Assembly (NCBI GenBank): GCA_016946835.1
Contig: JACVTC010000031.1
Location: forward strand, 862,501 to 895,000
DNA from: Neocallimastix lanati (nom. inval.)
Lineage: Eukaryota > Neocallimastigomycota > Neocallimastigomycetes > Neocallimastigales > Neocallimastigaceae
DNA: 32,500 nt
Direction: 5' to 3'
In this document: in pieces, positions 22,091-32,500 of the stretch
Layout of the letters: each line of letters opens with the position of its first letter
How positions within the stretch are numbered: the first letter of the stretch is position 1
Program-made: the position numbers and the translations under genes
The notes under the pieces: model-generated
Seen by the model: only the letters and a program-made list of their open reading frames with translations
Databases searched by the model: none
What the model was told of the DNA's origin: nothing

Positions 22091-24180
22091 AAATTTTAAA
22101 GAAAGACTGATATTATCATAAAAGTAAATAAATATTACGTTTTATTATAATATTATAAAACCTGTTTAATAGTAAAGTAATAATAATAATATTCTATATT
22201 AGAATATATAAGATATTTTAACTTTGTTTATAAACTAACAATCTATATTTTTAAAGTTTAAATCTTATTTTATTATGAAATTAATAAAAAAAAAATTTTT
22301 TTTTTTGATATATAAAATTATTATTAATTAAACTATAAACCCAACCCTATTCCCTTCCTTGCTAAATAGATATTATTCCAAAATCTCTATATATTCAATT
22401 CATCAATATTTATTAAATATTTATTTATTTAAGTTTCTTTTCCTTTACTTTTGTATATATTTATATGTAAATAATACTTTTGTTTTAAACATTAACGTTT
22501 TATTGTACAATTTCAATGCATATAAACCTATTTATCTATAATATTATTTTGATGCTGAAGGTTTTTTTTTTTATTTAAAGATAAATTTTAAAGATATAAT
22601 TCTTAACTTTATTAAATAGTTTAAATGAATTATCCATAAATTTACCATCGAACTTTTAGAATCTTATTTTTATATCATTATAACCGAAAAAATTATCTTG
22701 TTCAATTCTTTTTATTATTTAAGGTATTTATATATTTTAATATTTGCCTTATTATTACTTATTACTTATATCATTAAACCAATAAAACTGTAATATTAAT
22801 ATCATAATATAATAATAAACATATTAATATTTTATTGTGTATTTAAATAGATAAAAAAGAATAATTGTTAAAAAAATTATTTATTGTATTTATTCATTTC
22901 ATTAAAATGTTAAAGATAAATGTTACGTATCTATATAACATAATATAGTATATGATTGTTATTTTTATTATCATTTTATATATAATATATTTATATCAAA
23001 TAGGAATTAATTAAATATAATTATATTTATTGTTGATTAACAAAAAAAAAAAAAAAAAGAGCCTTTCAATATCCTTAAATAACCATTTGCTTATAATGTT
23101 TAATTTTTTTTTAAAAAAAAAAAAAGTAAATCATGAAAGTATAATTAAAAAAACAAAAAAAATAAAAAAATTTATTTATTTATTATATATGAATATATTA
23201 ATATTCACTAATACATTATTATATTGTGATATAGAATAATATATGTATTTAATGTTTATAAATATATAGTTAAATATAAAAATTTTAGATTTGATATTAA
23301 TTTTATGTTTTTTTTTTTTTTTTTTTTTTATTTTTTTTTTTTTTTTAATAAATTTTAATAATAATAAAAAAGGAAAATTTTATTTTTATTTTATCTTTTA
23401 ATTTTAACTTTTTTTTTTTTTTTTTTTTTTCCAAATAAAATTTTTTTTTTATTTTTATTGTTATTTTATATATTATAATATTAAATAGATAAATTCTAAT
23501 ATAGATAAATTCTCTTAATATTTTTGAATTTCTTTTTCTTTTTTTTTTTTATACTAATTTTCATTATCAGTAAATAATTGCAAATAATTATTAAATATAT
23601 TAAAAAATTTTTATATTTTTTTATCACTTTGTATATAATATTATCAAAAACTTTAAGATAAATTTATGAACAATCAAATCATTTAAAATCAATATATTCA
23701 AATCTTGTTATTACTAATCAATTTTTTTAAATACAAACATATTTCAAATCAGTAATAAATTATACAATAGTGATTAAAAGATATAAAAGGTTCATTACAA
23801 TATTATTAAATTATATTAATTATATATTTTCTATATTTTATAGAAATATAGAAATATATAATTATTAGTAATAGAAAGAATAATAATTTAAAAATGATTT
23901 TACAATTATTAATATTTTTTTAAATGTATATATATATATTAATAGTATTTATTTATCATTAATTTATTATCAATAGGAAACACATTTTATAATTAATACT
24001 ATTCTGTTTTACATACTAATTAGAGTCAATATTAAGGTAAATAAATAAATAAGATTATGTATGAATATTAAAATGAATATTAAATATTATATATTACATT
24101 TTTGTTTATAAAAGAGTTAGATACATTCTTTTGAAGGTTTTATTAATTAAAATAAAATTAATTTTAAAATAATATTAGAA
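22091..24180. other. AT-rich spacer, no gene seen
   Basis: It contains a small C-rich patch (near 22336-22362, CCCAACCCTATTCCC), several A/T runs (for example 23309-23345 and 23410-23430) and AT microsatellites. The open frames at 22359-22541 and 23030-23239 are short, AT-biased and start or run through homopolymers; I do not call them. Confidence 0.55.
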
Positions 24181-24755
24181 ATAAATAATAATAAATAAAT
24201 AATAAATAATAAATAAGTAATAAATAATAAATAATAAATAAATAATAAATAATAAATAATAAATAAATAATAATAAATAAATAATAAATAATAAATAAGT
24301 AATAAATAATAAATAATAAATAAGTAATAAATAATAAATAATAAATAATAAATAAGTAATAAATAATAAATAATAAATAAGTAATAAATAATAAATAATA
24401 AATAAATAATAAATAATAAATAATAAATAAATAATAATAAATAAATAATAAATAATAAATAAGTAATAAATAATAAATAATAAATAAGTAATAAATAATA
24501 AATAATAAATAAGTAATAAATAATAAATAATAAATAATAAATAAATAATAAATAATAAATAATAAATAATAAATAAATAATAAATAATAAATAATAAATA
24601 ATAAATAATAAATAATAAATAATAAATAATAAATAATAAATAATAAATAATAATTAATAAATAATAAATAATAAATAATAAATAATAAATAATAAATAAT
24701 AAATAATAAATAATAAATAATAAATAATAAATAAATAATAAATAAATAAATAATT
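24181..24755. repeat. (AAATAAT)n satellite, block 6, with higher-order structure
   Basis: The largest satellite (about 575 bp), A-rich strand on top. The only G residues are AAGTAAT variants at 24217, 24299, 24324, 24356, 24381, 24463, 24488 and 24513. Their spacing (82, 25, 32, 25, 82, 25, 25) shows a 25-bp subunit (three 7-mers plus 4) and a duplication with a 164-bp offset. The right half (from about 24545) is more homogeneous 7-mers. Confidence 0.95.
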
Positions 24756-24942
24756 AAATATTAATGGTGGAAAAATATTGATTATATAAAGTAATATTAA
24801 TGGAAATTTAACATAAAAAAGATTGATTAAAAATAAGTTTTTCACGTTTATTATTTATTACTATAATTTTTTTATCTGAAATATTTTACCAACATTTTTA
24901 ATAAATTGCAACAATATATCAATATGTTAAAGTACTAATAAA

Positions 24943-25170
24943 TAATTATATAATAAATAATAAATAATTAAATAATTAAATAATAAATAATAATACATAA
25001 TAAATAATAAATAATAAATAATTAAATAATAAATAATAAATAATTAAATAATAAATTATAGTAAAAATATATTAAATTATTTTTTATAATTATTTAAAAT
25101 AATTTAATATAATAAATAATGGAATAATAATTAATGGAATAATAAATAATAAATAATAAATAAAATAAAT
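24943..25170. repeat. (AAATAAT)n satellite, block 7, degenerate
   Basis: 7-bp units mixed with AAATAATT variants, with an unrelated AT-rich interruption at about 25058-25120. Same orientation as block 6, separated from it by about 190 bp of unique AT sequence. Confidence 0.85.
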
Positions 25171-25319
25171 TATAAAATTCTAGGTAATATATAAGTAGGA
25201 AGATTCATATTTAAATATATGAATAAATCTAAATCAATAATAAATTCTTATATATAATAAATAAAAAAAATTTTTTAGCATGTAGCATGTTAAATTTAAT
25301 AGAAAGCTAAACATAAATA

Positions 25320-25495
25320 TATGGATAAATATATAAATAAATATTTAATAATTATATAAATATAATATATAAATATAAATATATAAATATAAATATATAA
25401 ATATAATATATAAATATAAATATATAAATATATAAACATAAATATATAAATATAAATATATAAATATAAATATATAAATATAAATATTAATGATA
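25320..25495. repeat. ATAAATAT tandem array (period about 12-14 bp)
   Basis: Repeats of AAATATATAAATAT-type units with slight length variation and a single C substitution (AAACATAAAT). A separate AT-only satellite, distinct from the 7-bp family. Confidence 0.8.
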
Positions 25496-25610
25496 CATAT
25501 AAATAAAATAGATATATATGATGAATATAAATATAAATATAATTAAAAATTTAATTATAAATAAATATAAATAATATATATACAATATAATGAAGTTTAA
25601 TTTAGAGAAT

Positions 25611-25802
25611 TCTAAAAATTTAAATAAATAAAAAAAAAAAACACAAACAAAAAATAAAACAAAGTATAAAAATAAAGATTATTAATACTATTATACCTTT
25701 ATTTTCTAAAAATTTAAATAAATAAAAAAAAAAAAACACGAACAAAAAATAAAACAAAGTATAAAAATAAAGATTATTAATACTATTATACCTTTATTTT
25801 CT
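25611..25802. repeat. Recent 94/95-bp tandem duplication
   Basis: Copy 1 starts at 25611 and copy 2 at 25705 (TCTAAAAATTTAAATAAAT). The copies differ only by a one-base longer A run (12 versus 13) and one substitution (CACAAAC versus CACGAAC). Near-identity over A-rich neutral DNA points to a recent event. No gene lies inside it. Confidence 0.95.
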
Positions 25803-26962
25803 TCTTTTTTTCATTGATATAAAGAATAATATATACAATCATAAATATAAAAATTATTGTAATTTAATAAAAATAATTAAATTTAATTACAGAAATATAT
25901 AAGAAAATTAAAAGAAAAGGAGAAAAATAAATCAGTATATATTATTTAATAAATTATAAGCAATAATAACATTTGTAACAAAAGAATATATCTTTATAAA
26001 TAATATCTGTTGTTAATTAATGTTTAATTAATTTGGATAAAAATTTTTTTCAAGTATTCAATTTAAAATAGAATAGAATATATATAAAATATATTTAAAA
26101 TTAATTATATTAAAGTGTATTATCAGAGATAAGGTATTATATTTTATTACTCAAAAGTTTTATTAAGAAAAAACTAAAAAACAACAACATTCTATTAAAA
26201 AATTATATATTATATATTATTATTTTATTTTATTTTTTTTTCAATAAATTAAATTATTATTATAAAATAATATATAATTCCTTTTATTTTTACATATATT
26301 TTATTTTGAAAGAAAATATAACATTGAAATTATATAATTATATATTAACTATCTTTAGAATTATTTAAAGAATTATAAATTTAGAAAATTACTAACTATT
26401 TCAATATCTCTTTTCTATTATAAAATTAATCTAATATTAAAACATATATTATTTGGATAACTTATATCAATCTAATATATCAAAGTTTTTTTTTTATTTT
26501 TTTATTTTTTAATATTCATTATAATTGAATAAATATTAAGAAAGTGGAAAAAATTAATGGTAAAGTTTAAATTTATTATGCAATTTAAATTGTAATAATA
26601 CATATTTATTTATTTCATAATAATAAATTTAATATTTTATATATATTATTATATACATTTAAAAACCTATTAAAGATTCATTAAAGTATAAAAATAGAAG
26701 AAAAAATAGTTAAATTTAATAGAAGGTAAAATGTTAAAATAAAATTATTAAACTAATATATAAGTAGTTATATATACATTTTAATAAATAAGATATTTAA
26801 TATTAATATAAATATTACCATTTATTATTTTTTGTACTATAAAATTTAGTTTTGAAAAAAATAATAGATTCTAATACAATTTTTTTAAAGAAAAACACAA
26901 ATACTTATTTTTCAATAATATTTGGTAGAATATATATATATATATATAAGAATAAAATCAAA
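25803..26962. other. AT-rich spacer upstream of the PKS gene
   Basis: Presumed PKS promoter region, with (TA)n at 26932-26948 just before the candidate start. No gene or clear element is seen. Confidence 0.6.
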
Positions 26963-26983
26963 ATGAAAACTGTAACAAATAAA
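26963..26983 (+). other. Candidate PKS first exon (7 codons)
   Basis: ATG in an A-rich context (AATCAAAATG), then MKTVTNK, ending at a GTATAT donor. Joined in phase 0 to 27130, it gives ...NK-SLNFCSKLPF, matching the start of the oxoamine-synthase fold (N/F-x-S near the N-terminus). True LCB1 proteins carry a longer N-terminus, so an upstream exon is possible. Confidence 0.4.
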
Positions 26984-29900
26984 GTATATATTTGAGAAAT
27001 ATATTTTAATAATGCATTTTTTAACTTTATTATTGTTTTCTTCTGCTTATTTATTTATTTATTTATTTATTATTATTTTTTATTTTTTATTTTCTATTTT
27101 TTTAAAATTTTATTATTAATAAATTAAAGAGTTTAAATTTCTGTTCAAAATTACCTTTCGAATTTGGAAATATTAAAAGTGTTAAAAAAGCGGCTGTTGA
27201 AGCAATAGAAACTTATGGTTTAAATTCAGATCCTCAATGTCAATTAAAAATACAATTAGAACAAAAATTATCAAAGGATTATGGATATCCTTATGCTCTA
27301 ACATTTTCTGGTGGTAATTAATAACAATAACAATAACAATAATAATAATAATAAAAAGAACTATATATAATTATATAATTAATTAAATATTGGAAATATT
27401 GAAATCAATGAATTATGTAGAATTTTTATTATTATTATTTATAATTTTAATTCATTAAATTAAAAGGAAAAAAAAATTAGAATGATGATATTAAATTACT
27501 ACAAAAAAAAAAAAAAAAAAAAGGAAATATTAATTGATATATATATATATAGTTTTCGATAATATTAATTGATATTTATATATATAGTTTTCGATGCTCT
27601 AATATTAGTTAATATGTTAAATGTAAGCTCTTATAAGCTATGATGCATATTAAATAATTTAGAATTAAAATCATCATTCTAATTTTATTCATAATATTTT
27701 TAAATTTTTAATTTTTTTTTTTTTTTTCTTTTTTTTAAATAATTTATTATTAATTTATTCTTATTTATTTAAAATAGATTTAATTAGTATTAAATATTAT
27801 TATTTTATATTTTTAATTAATTTTTTTTCTTTTCTTAATTCATTATTTTAATATCATTGGTATTATTTATTCCTAGTTTGAAAAAAAAATTATTAATATT
27901 GCTTGCATATTAATTAATATATATATATATATTTTAATTTTATTATTATTTTTATTTTATCTTTTATTATTATTATTATTATTTTTTTTTTTTAAATATA
28001 TATTTGATAGTGATATTTAATTTTTTTTTTTTTTTTTTTTTTCATATATTAGTAAAAATTATTTTAAACATTTAATATTAATATTAAAATTAATAGATTT
28101 AATTTATTTTTTATTTTTAATTTTTATTTTTATATTTTTTATTAATTTATAAAAAATTAGCCAATATAGCTAATGTCGCATTATTCACTACTTTAGTAAC
28201 AAGATCAGATTATATATTTTATGATTCATCAAGTTCTAAACATGTATTAGATGCTATATCATTTTCAAAAGCTAAAACTTTATCTTATTCACATGTTAAT
28301 GCTATTGAAAATATTGAAAATCAAGTTAAACTTGTACATGAAAAATTCCCCAAAAGTAAAAAAGTTATTGTTTCATCAAGTATTTTTATGAATGAAGGGG
28401 ATATATGTCAATTAAAAGATATTCATAGAATTGCTCAAAATTATCAATGTATAGTTGTTATTGATGATACATTTGGTTGTGGTTTCTTTGATGGCTCATC
28501 CAATAATATTCTTGAATTTTTTAAATTTAAAGGTCAAATAGATTTTATTACAGGTTCTTTCTCTGGAATTATGGAATCTAATGGTGGTTTTATTGTTTAC
28601 GGAGAAAATCAAAAATCATTTATGAATTCTTTAAAAATAAATTATGAAAGAGATGCTATTCTTCCAAATACCGCCGGCGCTCTCCTCGCTAGTTATCAAT
28701 GTTTGGAGACTCCTTTAAATACATCATCCTCTGGTAAGATTAATCGTCGTCTTCAACTCTTTAAAAATATTCTTCATTGGAAAAATGGATTAAAGCGTAT
28801 TGGATTAGATATACCAAATCATTCCAAATCAACAGTCATTCCTATTTTTATGCCAACAAATGAATCTGGAATCGCTGTTCAAAAGGCATTACAAACCCAA
28901 GGATTATATGTTTCCTATGAATCCAATGAAAAAGATGTTCAACACCACTATAAAATTATTACTTCCATTCAAACTCGTATGACAAGTGATGAAATAGATC
29001 AAGCCTTAGAAATTATGGGTCGTGTGATCATTTATCAATTTCCAGAAGTTTTAGTTCGACAACCGCTGGTTAACTATTTACCAATGGCTAATCCAATTAA
29101 AAATTTATCATCCTCTTCTTCCTCTTCTCCTTCCTCAACAACCTTTTTAAAGAAACAGGCATCCACATCAACAATACAAGATCAAAGTAATTTTGGATAT
29201 CAACAACCAAAATTTGCTATTATTGGTATTGGTTGTCATTTCCCAGAAGGTATAGAGTCAAAGGAAGCTTTCTGGAAAATGTTAGAAGATGCTCGTTGTA
29301 TCACAAAGGATATACCCAAGGATCGATGGGATAAAAATGAATGGTATTCTAAGGAACCTATTCAAGGTACAATTCAAACTAAACGTGGAGCCTTCCTAAA
29401 AAACCCATATCTTTTCGATAATAAGTATTTCTATATCTCTATGCCGGAAGCTAAAGAAATGTCACCGGAACAACGTTGGCTTTTAGAGTTAACTGTAGAA
29501 ACCTTAGAAGATGCAAACATTAAACCTGAAGCTGTCCGAGGATCACGTACGGGTGTCTTCATTGGATCTTCTGGTTGTGATTATTTAGCCACTCAAATTT
29601 CTCATGCCAATGATATTAATTCTCATTCTCCTACTGGATTTGAACTTTCTATTTTAGCTAACCGTTTATCCTATGTTTTTGATTTACAAGGACCCTCCAT
29701 TAGTTGTAATACCGCTTGTTCTTCTGCATTTTCTGCTTTAAATATCGGTTTAAATGCTATGATTACGGATGATTGTGAAATGGCTCTCGTTGCTGGTTCT
29801 AATTTTATGAATTGTCCAGGTGGATTTGTGGCCTTCTCTCAACTTCGTGTCGTTTCTCCTGACGGTTCCTGTAAACCTTTTGATGAAAAGGCTAACGGTT

Positions 29901-32500
29901 ATGCCAGATTAGAAGGAGCTGGTATGGTATTAATTAAACCCTATGAAAAGGCCGTTCGTGATGGTGATAAAATTTATTGTGCTATCGTTGGTTGTGGTAG
30001 TAATGAGGATGGTCGTTCTCCCTCCCTGACTATGCCATCCTATGAAGCCCAATATAAGCTTTTAAGTCATGTTTGTGAAAAATCAGGCATACTTCCATCA
30101 GAAATTGATTATGTGGAGGCCCATGGTACTGGTACTAAAGTAGGAGATCCAATTGAATCCCATGCCATTGGAGATGCCTATGGTCGTAGTAAAGGGGTTC
30201 GTGGACCAAATGATCCCCCCGTCCTCGTAAGTTCAGTCAAGGGTAACACAGGCCATGGTGAAAATTCGAGTGGTATTGTTAGTATCATAAAGACCTCATT
30301 GATGCTCCATAAACGTAAATTAGTACCCACCGTTGCTTATCATCATATGAACCCTGCCATTGATGCTGAAAAATTAGGAATTAAGGTATGTGAAACTTTA
30401 GAGGATTGGAAAACGCCTCATACCCTTCATGCTGCTGTCAATTCTTTTGGTTTTGGGGGTGCCAATACAAATACGATTTTGGAAGAGGTAAAACATCTTC
30501 ATCCTCAAGATATACAACTTGCCATTACCCCAGGAAAACCATTAGTAGCTAAAATTTCCGGTTATAATGAAAAATTAGTAATACAGCAATTAAAGGAGTG
30601 GCGTAAGGTTCCCAAAGAAACTCTTTTACCTCAACTTTACCTTTCTAATACCTGTAGAGAAGATAGTCATTATCGTATTTCTTTTATTTTAGAAGATCCT
30701 GACAAGTTTTATGACTATGTGGATCTTACCTTGAAAGGTCGTAGTCATGTTAATGTTATTAAGCATAGTAATAAAATTTCCGCTAAACCAAAGTTAGCCT
30801 TCACTTTTTCAGGACAGGGTACTCAATATCCTGATATGGGTCGACAACTGTATCATTCTAACCCTTATTTTGCTAATATTATTGACTATTGTAACGAAAT
30901 CGTTCTTTCCATCTCCAAAAAAGATTTATTAAAGGAAACCGGTTTATTCGGTGATTTGCCAGTAAATGAAGAAAACTTAATGGATCCTCAATATTCCTTC
31001 TTAGCGATCGGTATTATTCAATTGGCTCTTGTAGAATTTTGGAAGGCCTATGGTGTAGAACCTTCATTGGTCTTTGGTCATAGTATGGGTGAAGTAGCTG
31101 CTGCATATGCTGCGGGTATTTTAACTTTAGAAGATGCCATTCTCCTACTGTATCATTATGGTCTTATCAGTCAAAATTTGGAGGAAAATAATGAGAAGAG
31201 TGGATTAATTGCTTTAGGTTGTGGCGTAGATGAAGCTAAAACTGAATATATAAAGGATAGGAAGAAGGTCTATATTGCTTCCATTAATAGTTACAAGGAT
31301 GTTACGCTTGGTGGTGATCTCAACCAATTGGAAGAGATCATGGATCAAGCAAAACAAAAAAATGTCTTCACCGTTATGCTAAAGGTCAATAAGGCTTTCC
31401 ATACCCCATTCATTCTTTCAGCTAAGGAGAAATTCCTTAAAGGTATTGAAGGTATTCATTTAAGAGTTCAGCCACCAAAGATTCCATTCATCTCTTCTAC
31501 TCATGGTAATGAATATCAAGGTCCATTTGATGCCAACTATTGGTGGTCCAATATTATTAATCCAGTGAACTTTAGTCAAGCAGTAAAAATTGCTCATACC
31601 AAGGTTGATAAGGTCTTAGAAATTAGTAGTACGCCAGTTTTAGGTATCTATATAAGTAGTGTCTTCCAACCCGATAGTATCTTCTATACCCTCTCACGAA
31701 AGCTAAAGGATCATAATAGTTTATGTAGAAATATTGCAAATATGTATGCTAAGAAATGTTTTGATCAATTCAATTGGCGACAATATTGGATTGACTTTAT
31801 GGACGGTGTAGATGGCGAGACGTTGGATAAGATTCGTAGTATTGATTACCCAATGCCAAAACATGCTTGGGATCATCGTGATATTCGTAAGACTTATACC
31901 GCAATGATAGGTATTCATCCAGAAAGAAAAGTTTGTATTGAAAAGGATAAATTAATATTGGAGGAAGAAAGTTCAGAATCTTCAAGTGATGCTGATGCTA
32001 CCTTGAGAGTTCCTGATTCCCCAGTCAACGCTATTCCTCTTAAGGATTATTCTGAGACAGTTATACGATTACCTTCTCCATCAAATCAATTTTTAACACA
32101 TCCAATAAAACCAAAGAAACCTAGAAAAGAAGACTTAACTTTATCTTCATCTTCGACTTCATCATCATCATCATCTCCATCGCAATCCCTATCCAGATCT
32201 CCATCTTCATCATCATCATCATCTCCATCGCAATCCCTATCCAGATCTCCATCTTCATCATCATCATCATCTCCATCGCAATCCCTATCCAGATCTCCAT
32301 CTCCATCTCCATCTCCATCTCCATCTAAAATAAAACTCATTAATAATCATCATTCTTATCATCATCCTAATAATCAGAGTAGTCCTCTTCGTAAAGAACT
32401 TGAATTTCAAGAAAGAAAAGTTCAACAAAAAGAAAGTATTGAAACCGATAATGAAATTGATCAAAAATTAGCTTCCTTTTATAATTCACCTATTATGGTA
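26963..32500 (+). CDS. Multidomain polyketide synthase with N-terminal LCB1-like domain (5' part; runs off window)
   Basis: Exons: 26963-26983 (candidate ATG exon, tentative), 27130-27313 and 28161-32500, open to the window end; about 1,515 residues are visible. Domain order: LCB1/oxoamine-synthase-like (about 10-360), ketosynthase (about 419-845), acyltransferase (about 950-1250), then a Ser/Pro-rich linker. The KS has Cys588 in NTACSSAF plus both catalytic His motifs (VEAHGTGT, GNTGHGEN). The AT has GQGTQYPDMG, the nucleophile in GHSMGE (Ser1043) and KAFH, which suggests malonyl-CoA. Missing reductive and ACP domains should lie beyond the edge. Type I PKSs extend acyl chains iteratively in the cytosol. 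The first intron (26984-27129) is inferred from GTATAT/AAAG ends and phase; the N-terminus could extend further upstream. Gene body codons are far less AT-rich than the spacers. Confidence 0.93.
27314..28160 (+). other. PKS intron 2 (847 bp)
   Basis: It runs from GTAATTAATAAC to AAAAAATTAG, phase 1 (G + CC gives Ala). The flanking protein (TFSG-A-NIANVALF) is collinear with the oxoamine-synthase fold, so no internal exon is required. It contains the 35-bp tandem repeat at 27526-27595. Confidence 0.9.
27526..27595. repeat. 35-bp tandem duplication within the PKS intron
   Basis: Two 35-bp copies (27526-27560 and 27561-27595), both starting AATATTAATTGATAT or AATATTAATTGATATT and ending TAGTTTTCGAT, differing at about one position. 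Confidence 0.9.
29207..30500 (+). other. Ketosynthase (KS) domain
   Basis: It begins FAIIGIGCHFPEG and ends near FGFGGANTNTILEEV. The active-site Cys codon is 29717-29719; the His codons are 30122-30124 (EAHGTGT) and 30254-30256 (GHGEN). NTACSS replaces the common DTACSS, and GNTGH replaces SNIGH. All catalytic residues are present, so it should be a working decarboxylative condensation domain. Confidence 0.96.
30790..31720 (+). other. Acyltransferase (AT) domain, malonyl-type
   Basis: It opens LAFTFSGQGTQYPDMG. The nucleophilic Ser is in FGHSMGEVAAAYAAG (codon 31082-31084). The specificity motif is KAFHTPF, with its His at 31400-31402; an AFH triplet typically marks malonyl-CoA selection, versus YASH for methylmalonyl. 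A YPMPKHAWDH post-AT linker follows near 31845. Confidence 0.94.
32150..32330 (+). repeat. Three-copy 48-bp in-frame minisatellite (Ser/Arg/Pro linker)
   Basis: The motif CTCCATCGCAATCCC recurs at 32175, 32223 and 32271, an exact 48-bp period. In the PKS frame each copy encodes 16 residues (SSSSSSPSQSLSRSPS), followed by a short PS dipeptide run. Since 48 is divisible by 3, copy number can change without a frameshift. The acidic Asp/Gly frame on the other strand is only its shadow. Confidence 0.95.

Larger units (their letters stand above)
27130..29060 (+). other. LCB1-like domain of the PKS (oxoamine-synthase fold, catalytic Lys absent)
   Basis: The segment spans exon 2 and the start of exon 3. 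It follows the serine palmitoyltransferase/AONS layout: VKKAAVEAIETYGLNSD (conserved K..A...YG), YALTFSG before the intron, DYIFYDSSSSKHVLDAI, LSYSHVNAIENIE (F.HND...LE), VVIDDTFGCGFF (V.DE.HS.G.G, His replaced by Phe) and GSFSGIMESNGGFIV. In the last motif the residue aligned with the PLP Schiff-base Lys (T-F-x-K-x-x-G-x-x-G-G) is Gly204, codon 28565-28567. Loss of Lys and His together is the hallmark of LCB1, which supports LCB2 without catalysis itself. Confidence 0.8.

Noticed and set aside
22640-22670. tRNA-like B box (GTTCGATGG on the minus strand)
   Set aside because: No T stem, anticodon arm or acceptor stem can be formed. I found no tRNA in the window.
21146-23239. Plus-strand frames at 21146-21331, 22359-22541 and 23030-23239
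   Set aside because: Phe/Ile/Tyr/Lys composition follows base composition; no splice context or motif supports them.
27012-27119. ATG followed by a hydrophobic, signal-peptide-like stretch (MHFLTLLLFSSAY) upstream of the PKS
   Set aside because: It is out of frame with exon 2, made of T-rich sequence and stops before 27120. It more likely lies in the first intron.
31721-31985. Minus-strand frames of 62-65 codons
   Set aside because: They lie wholly inside the PKS coding exon, antisense, with no supporting features.
32086-32340. Minus-strand Asp/Gly/Met repeat frames of 84 and 67 codons
   Set aside because: Antisense shadows of the PKS Ser/Pro linker minisatellite.

Overview
This is an extremely AT-rich eukaryotic window with long A/T homopolymers and spliceosomal introns (GTAAGT, GTAATA, GTATAT donors). 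Gene bodies are visibly less AT-rich than the spacers. The cofilin is most like fungal cofilins. Together with the very low GC, the AT-only satellites and a large polyketide synthase (PKS), this suggests an anaerobic gut fungus (Neocallimastigomycota). That placement is inference; a dictyostelid-like genome is the main alternative and fits the cofilin less well.

Layout. (1) 1-2296, minus: one two-exon gene running off the left edge; it encodes a low-complexity, Ser/Pro-rich protein with a KEN box, and its apparent stop at 848 lies inside an intron. (2) 2297-7276: gene-free DNA with (ATTATTT)n satellite blocks and a hairpin-forming inverted repeat. (3) 7277-8499, minus: a small multi-exon gene for an acidic protein, probably with an 11-nt microexon. 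(4) 8500-15693: gene-free, but with a roughly 500-bp GC-richer island (11400-11905) that cannot be coding and folds into several nested helices, so it is a candidate structured RNA; a smaller hairpin island lies near 12.6 kb. (5) 15694-16750, plus: cofilin, with an intron directly after the ATG. (6) 17264-17775: coding-like and ankyrin-like debris, probably a pseudogene. (7) 17870-18297: a second structured, non-coding island ending in a T7 tract. (8) 18300-26960: no gene seen, with satellites, tandem duplications and hairpins. (9) 26963-32500, plus: the first ~1,515 residues of a multidomain PKS running off the right edge.

The PKS is the most interesting item. An N-terminal alpha-oxoamine-synthase-fold domain resembling the LCB1 (non-catalytic) subunit of serine palmitoyltransferase is joined in frame to an intact ketosynthase (KS) and malonyl-type acyltransferase (AT). 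The N-terminal domain has Gly where catalytic family members carry the PLP-binding Lys, so it probably needs a catalytic partner or plays a structural role. The genes here do not form an evident pathway; the PKS is the only biosynthetic gene visible.
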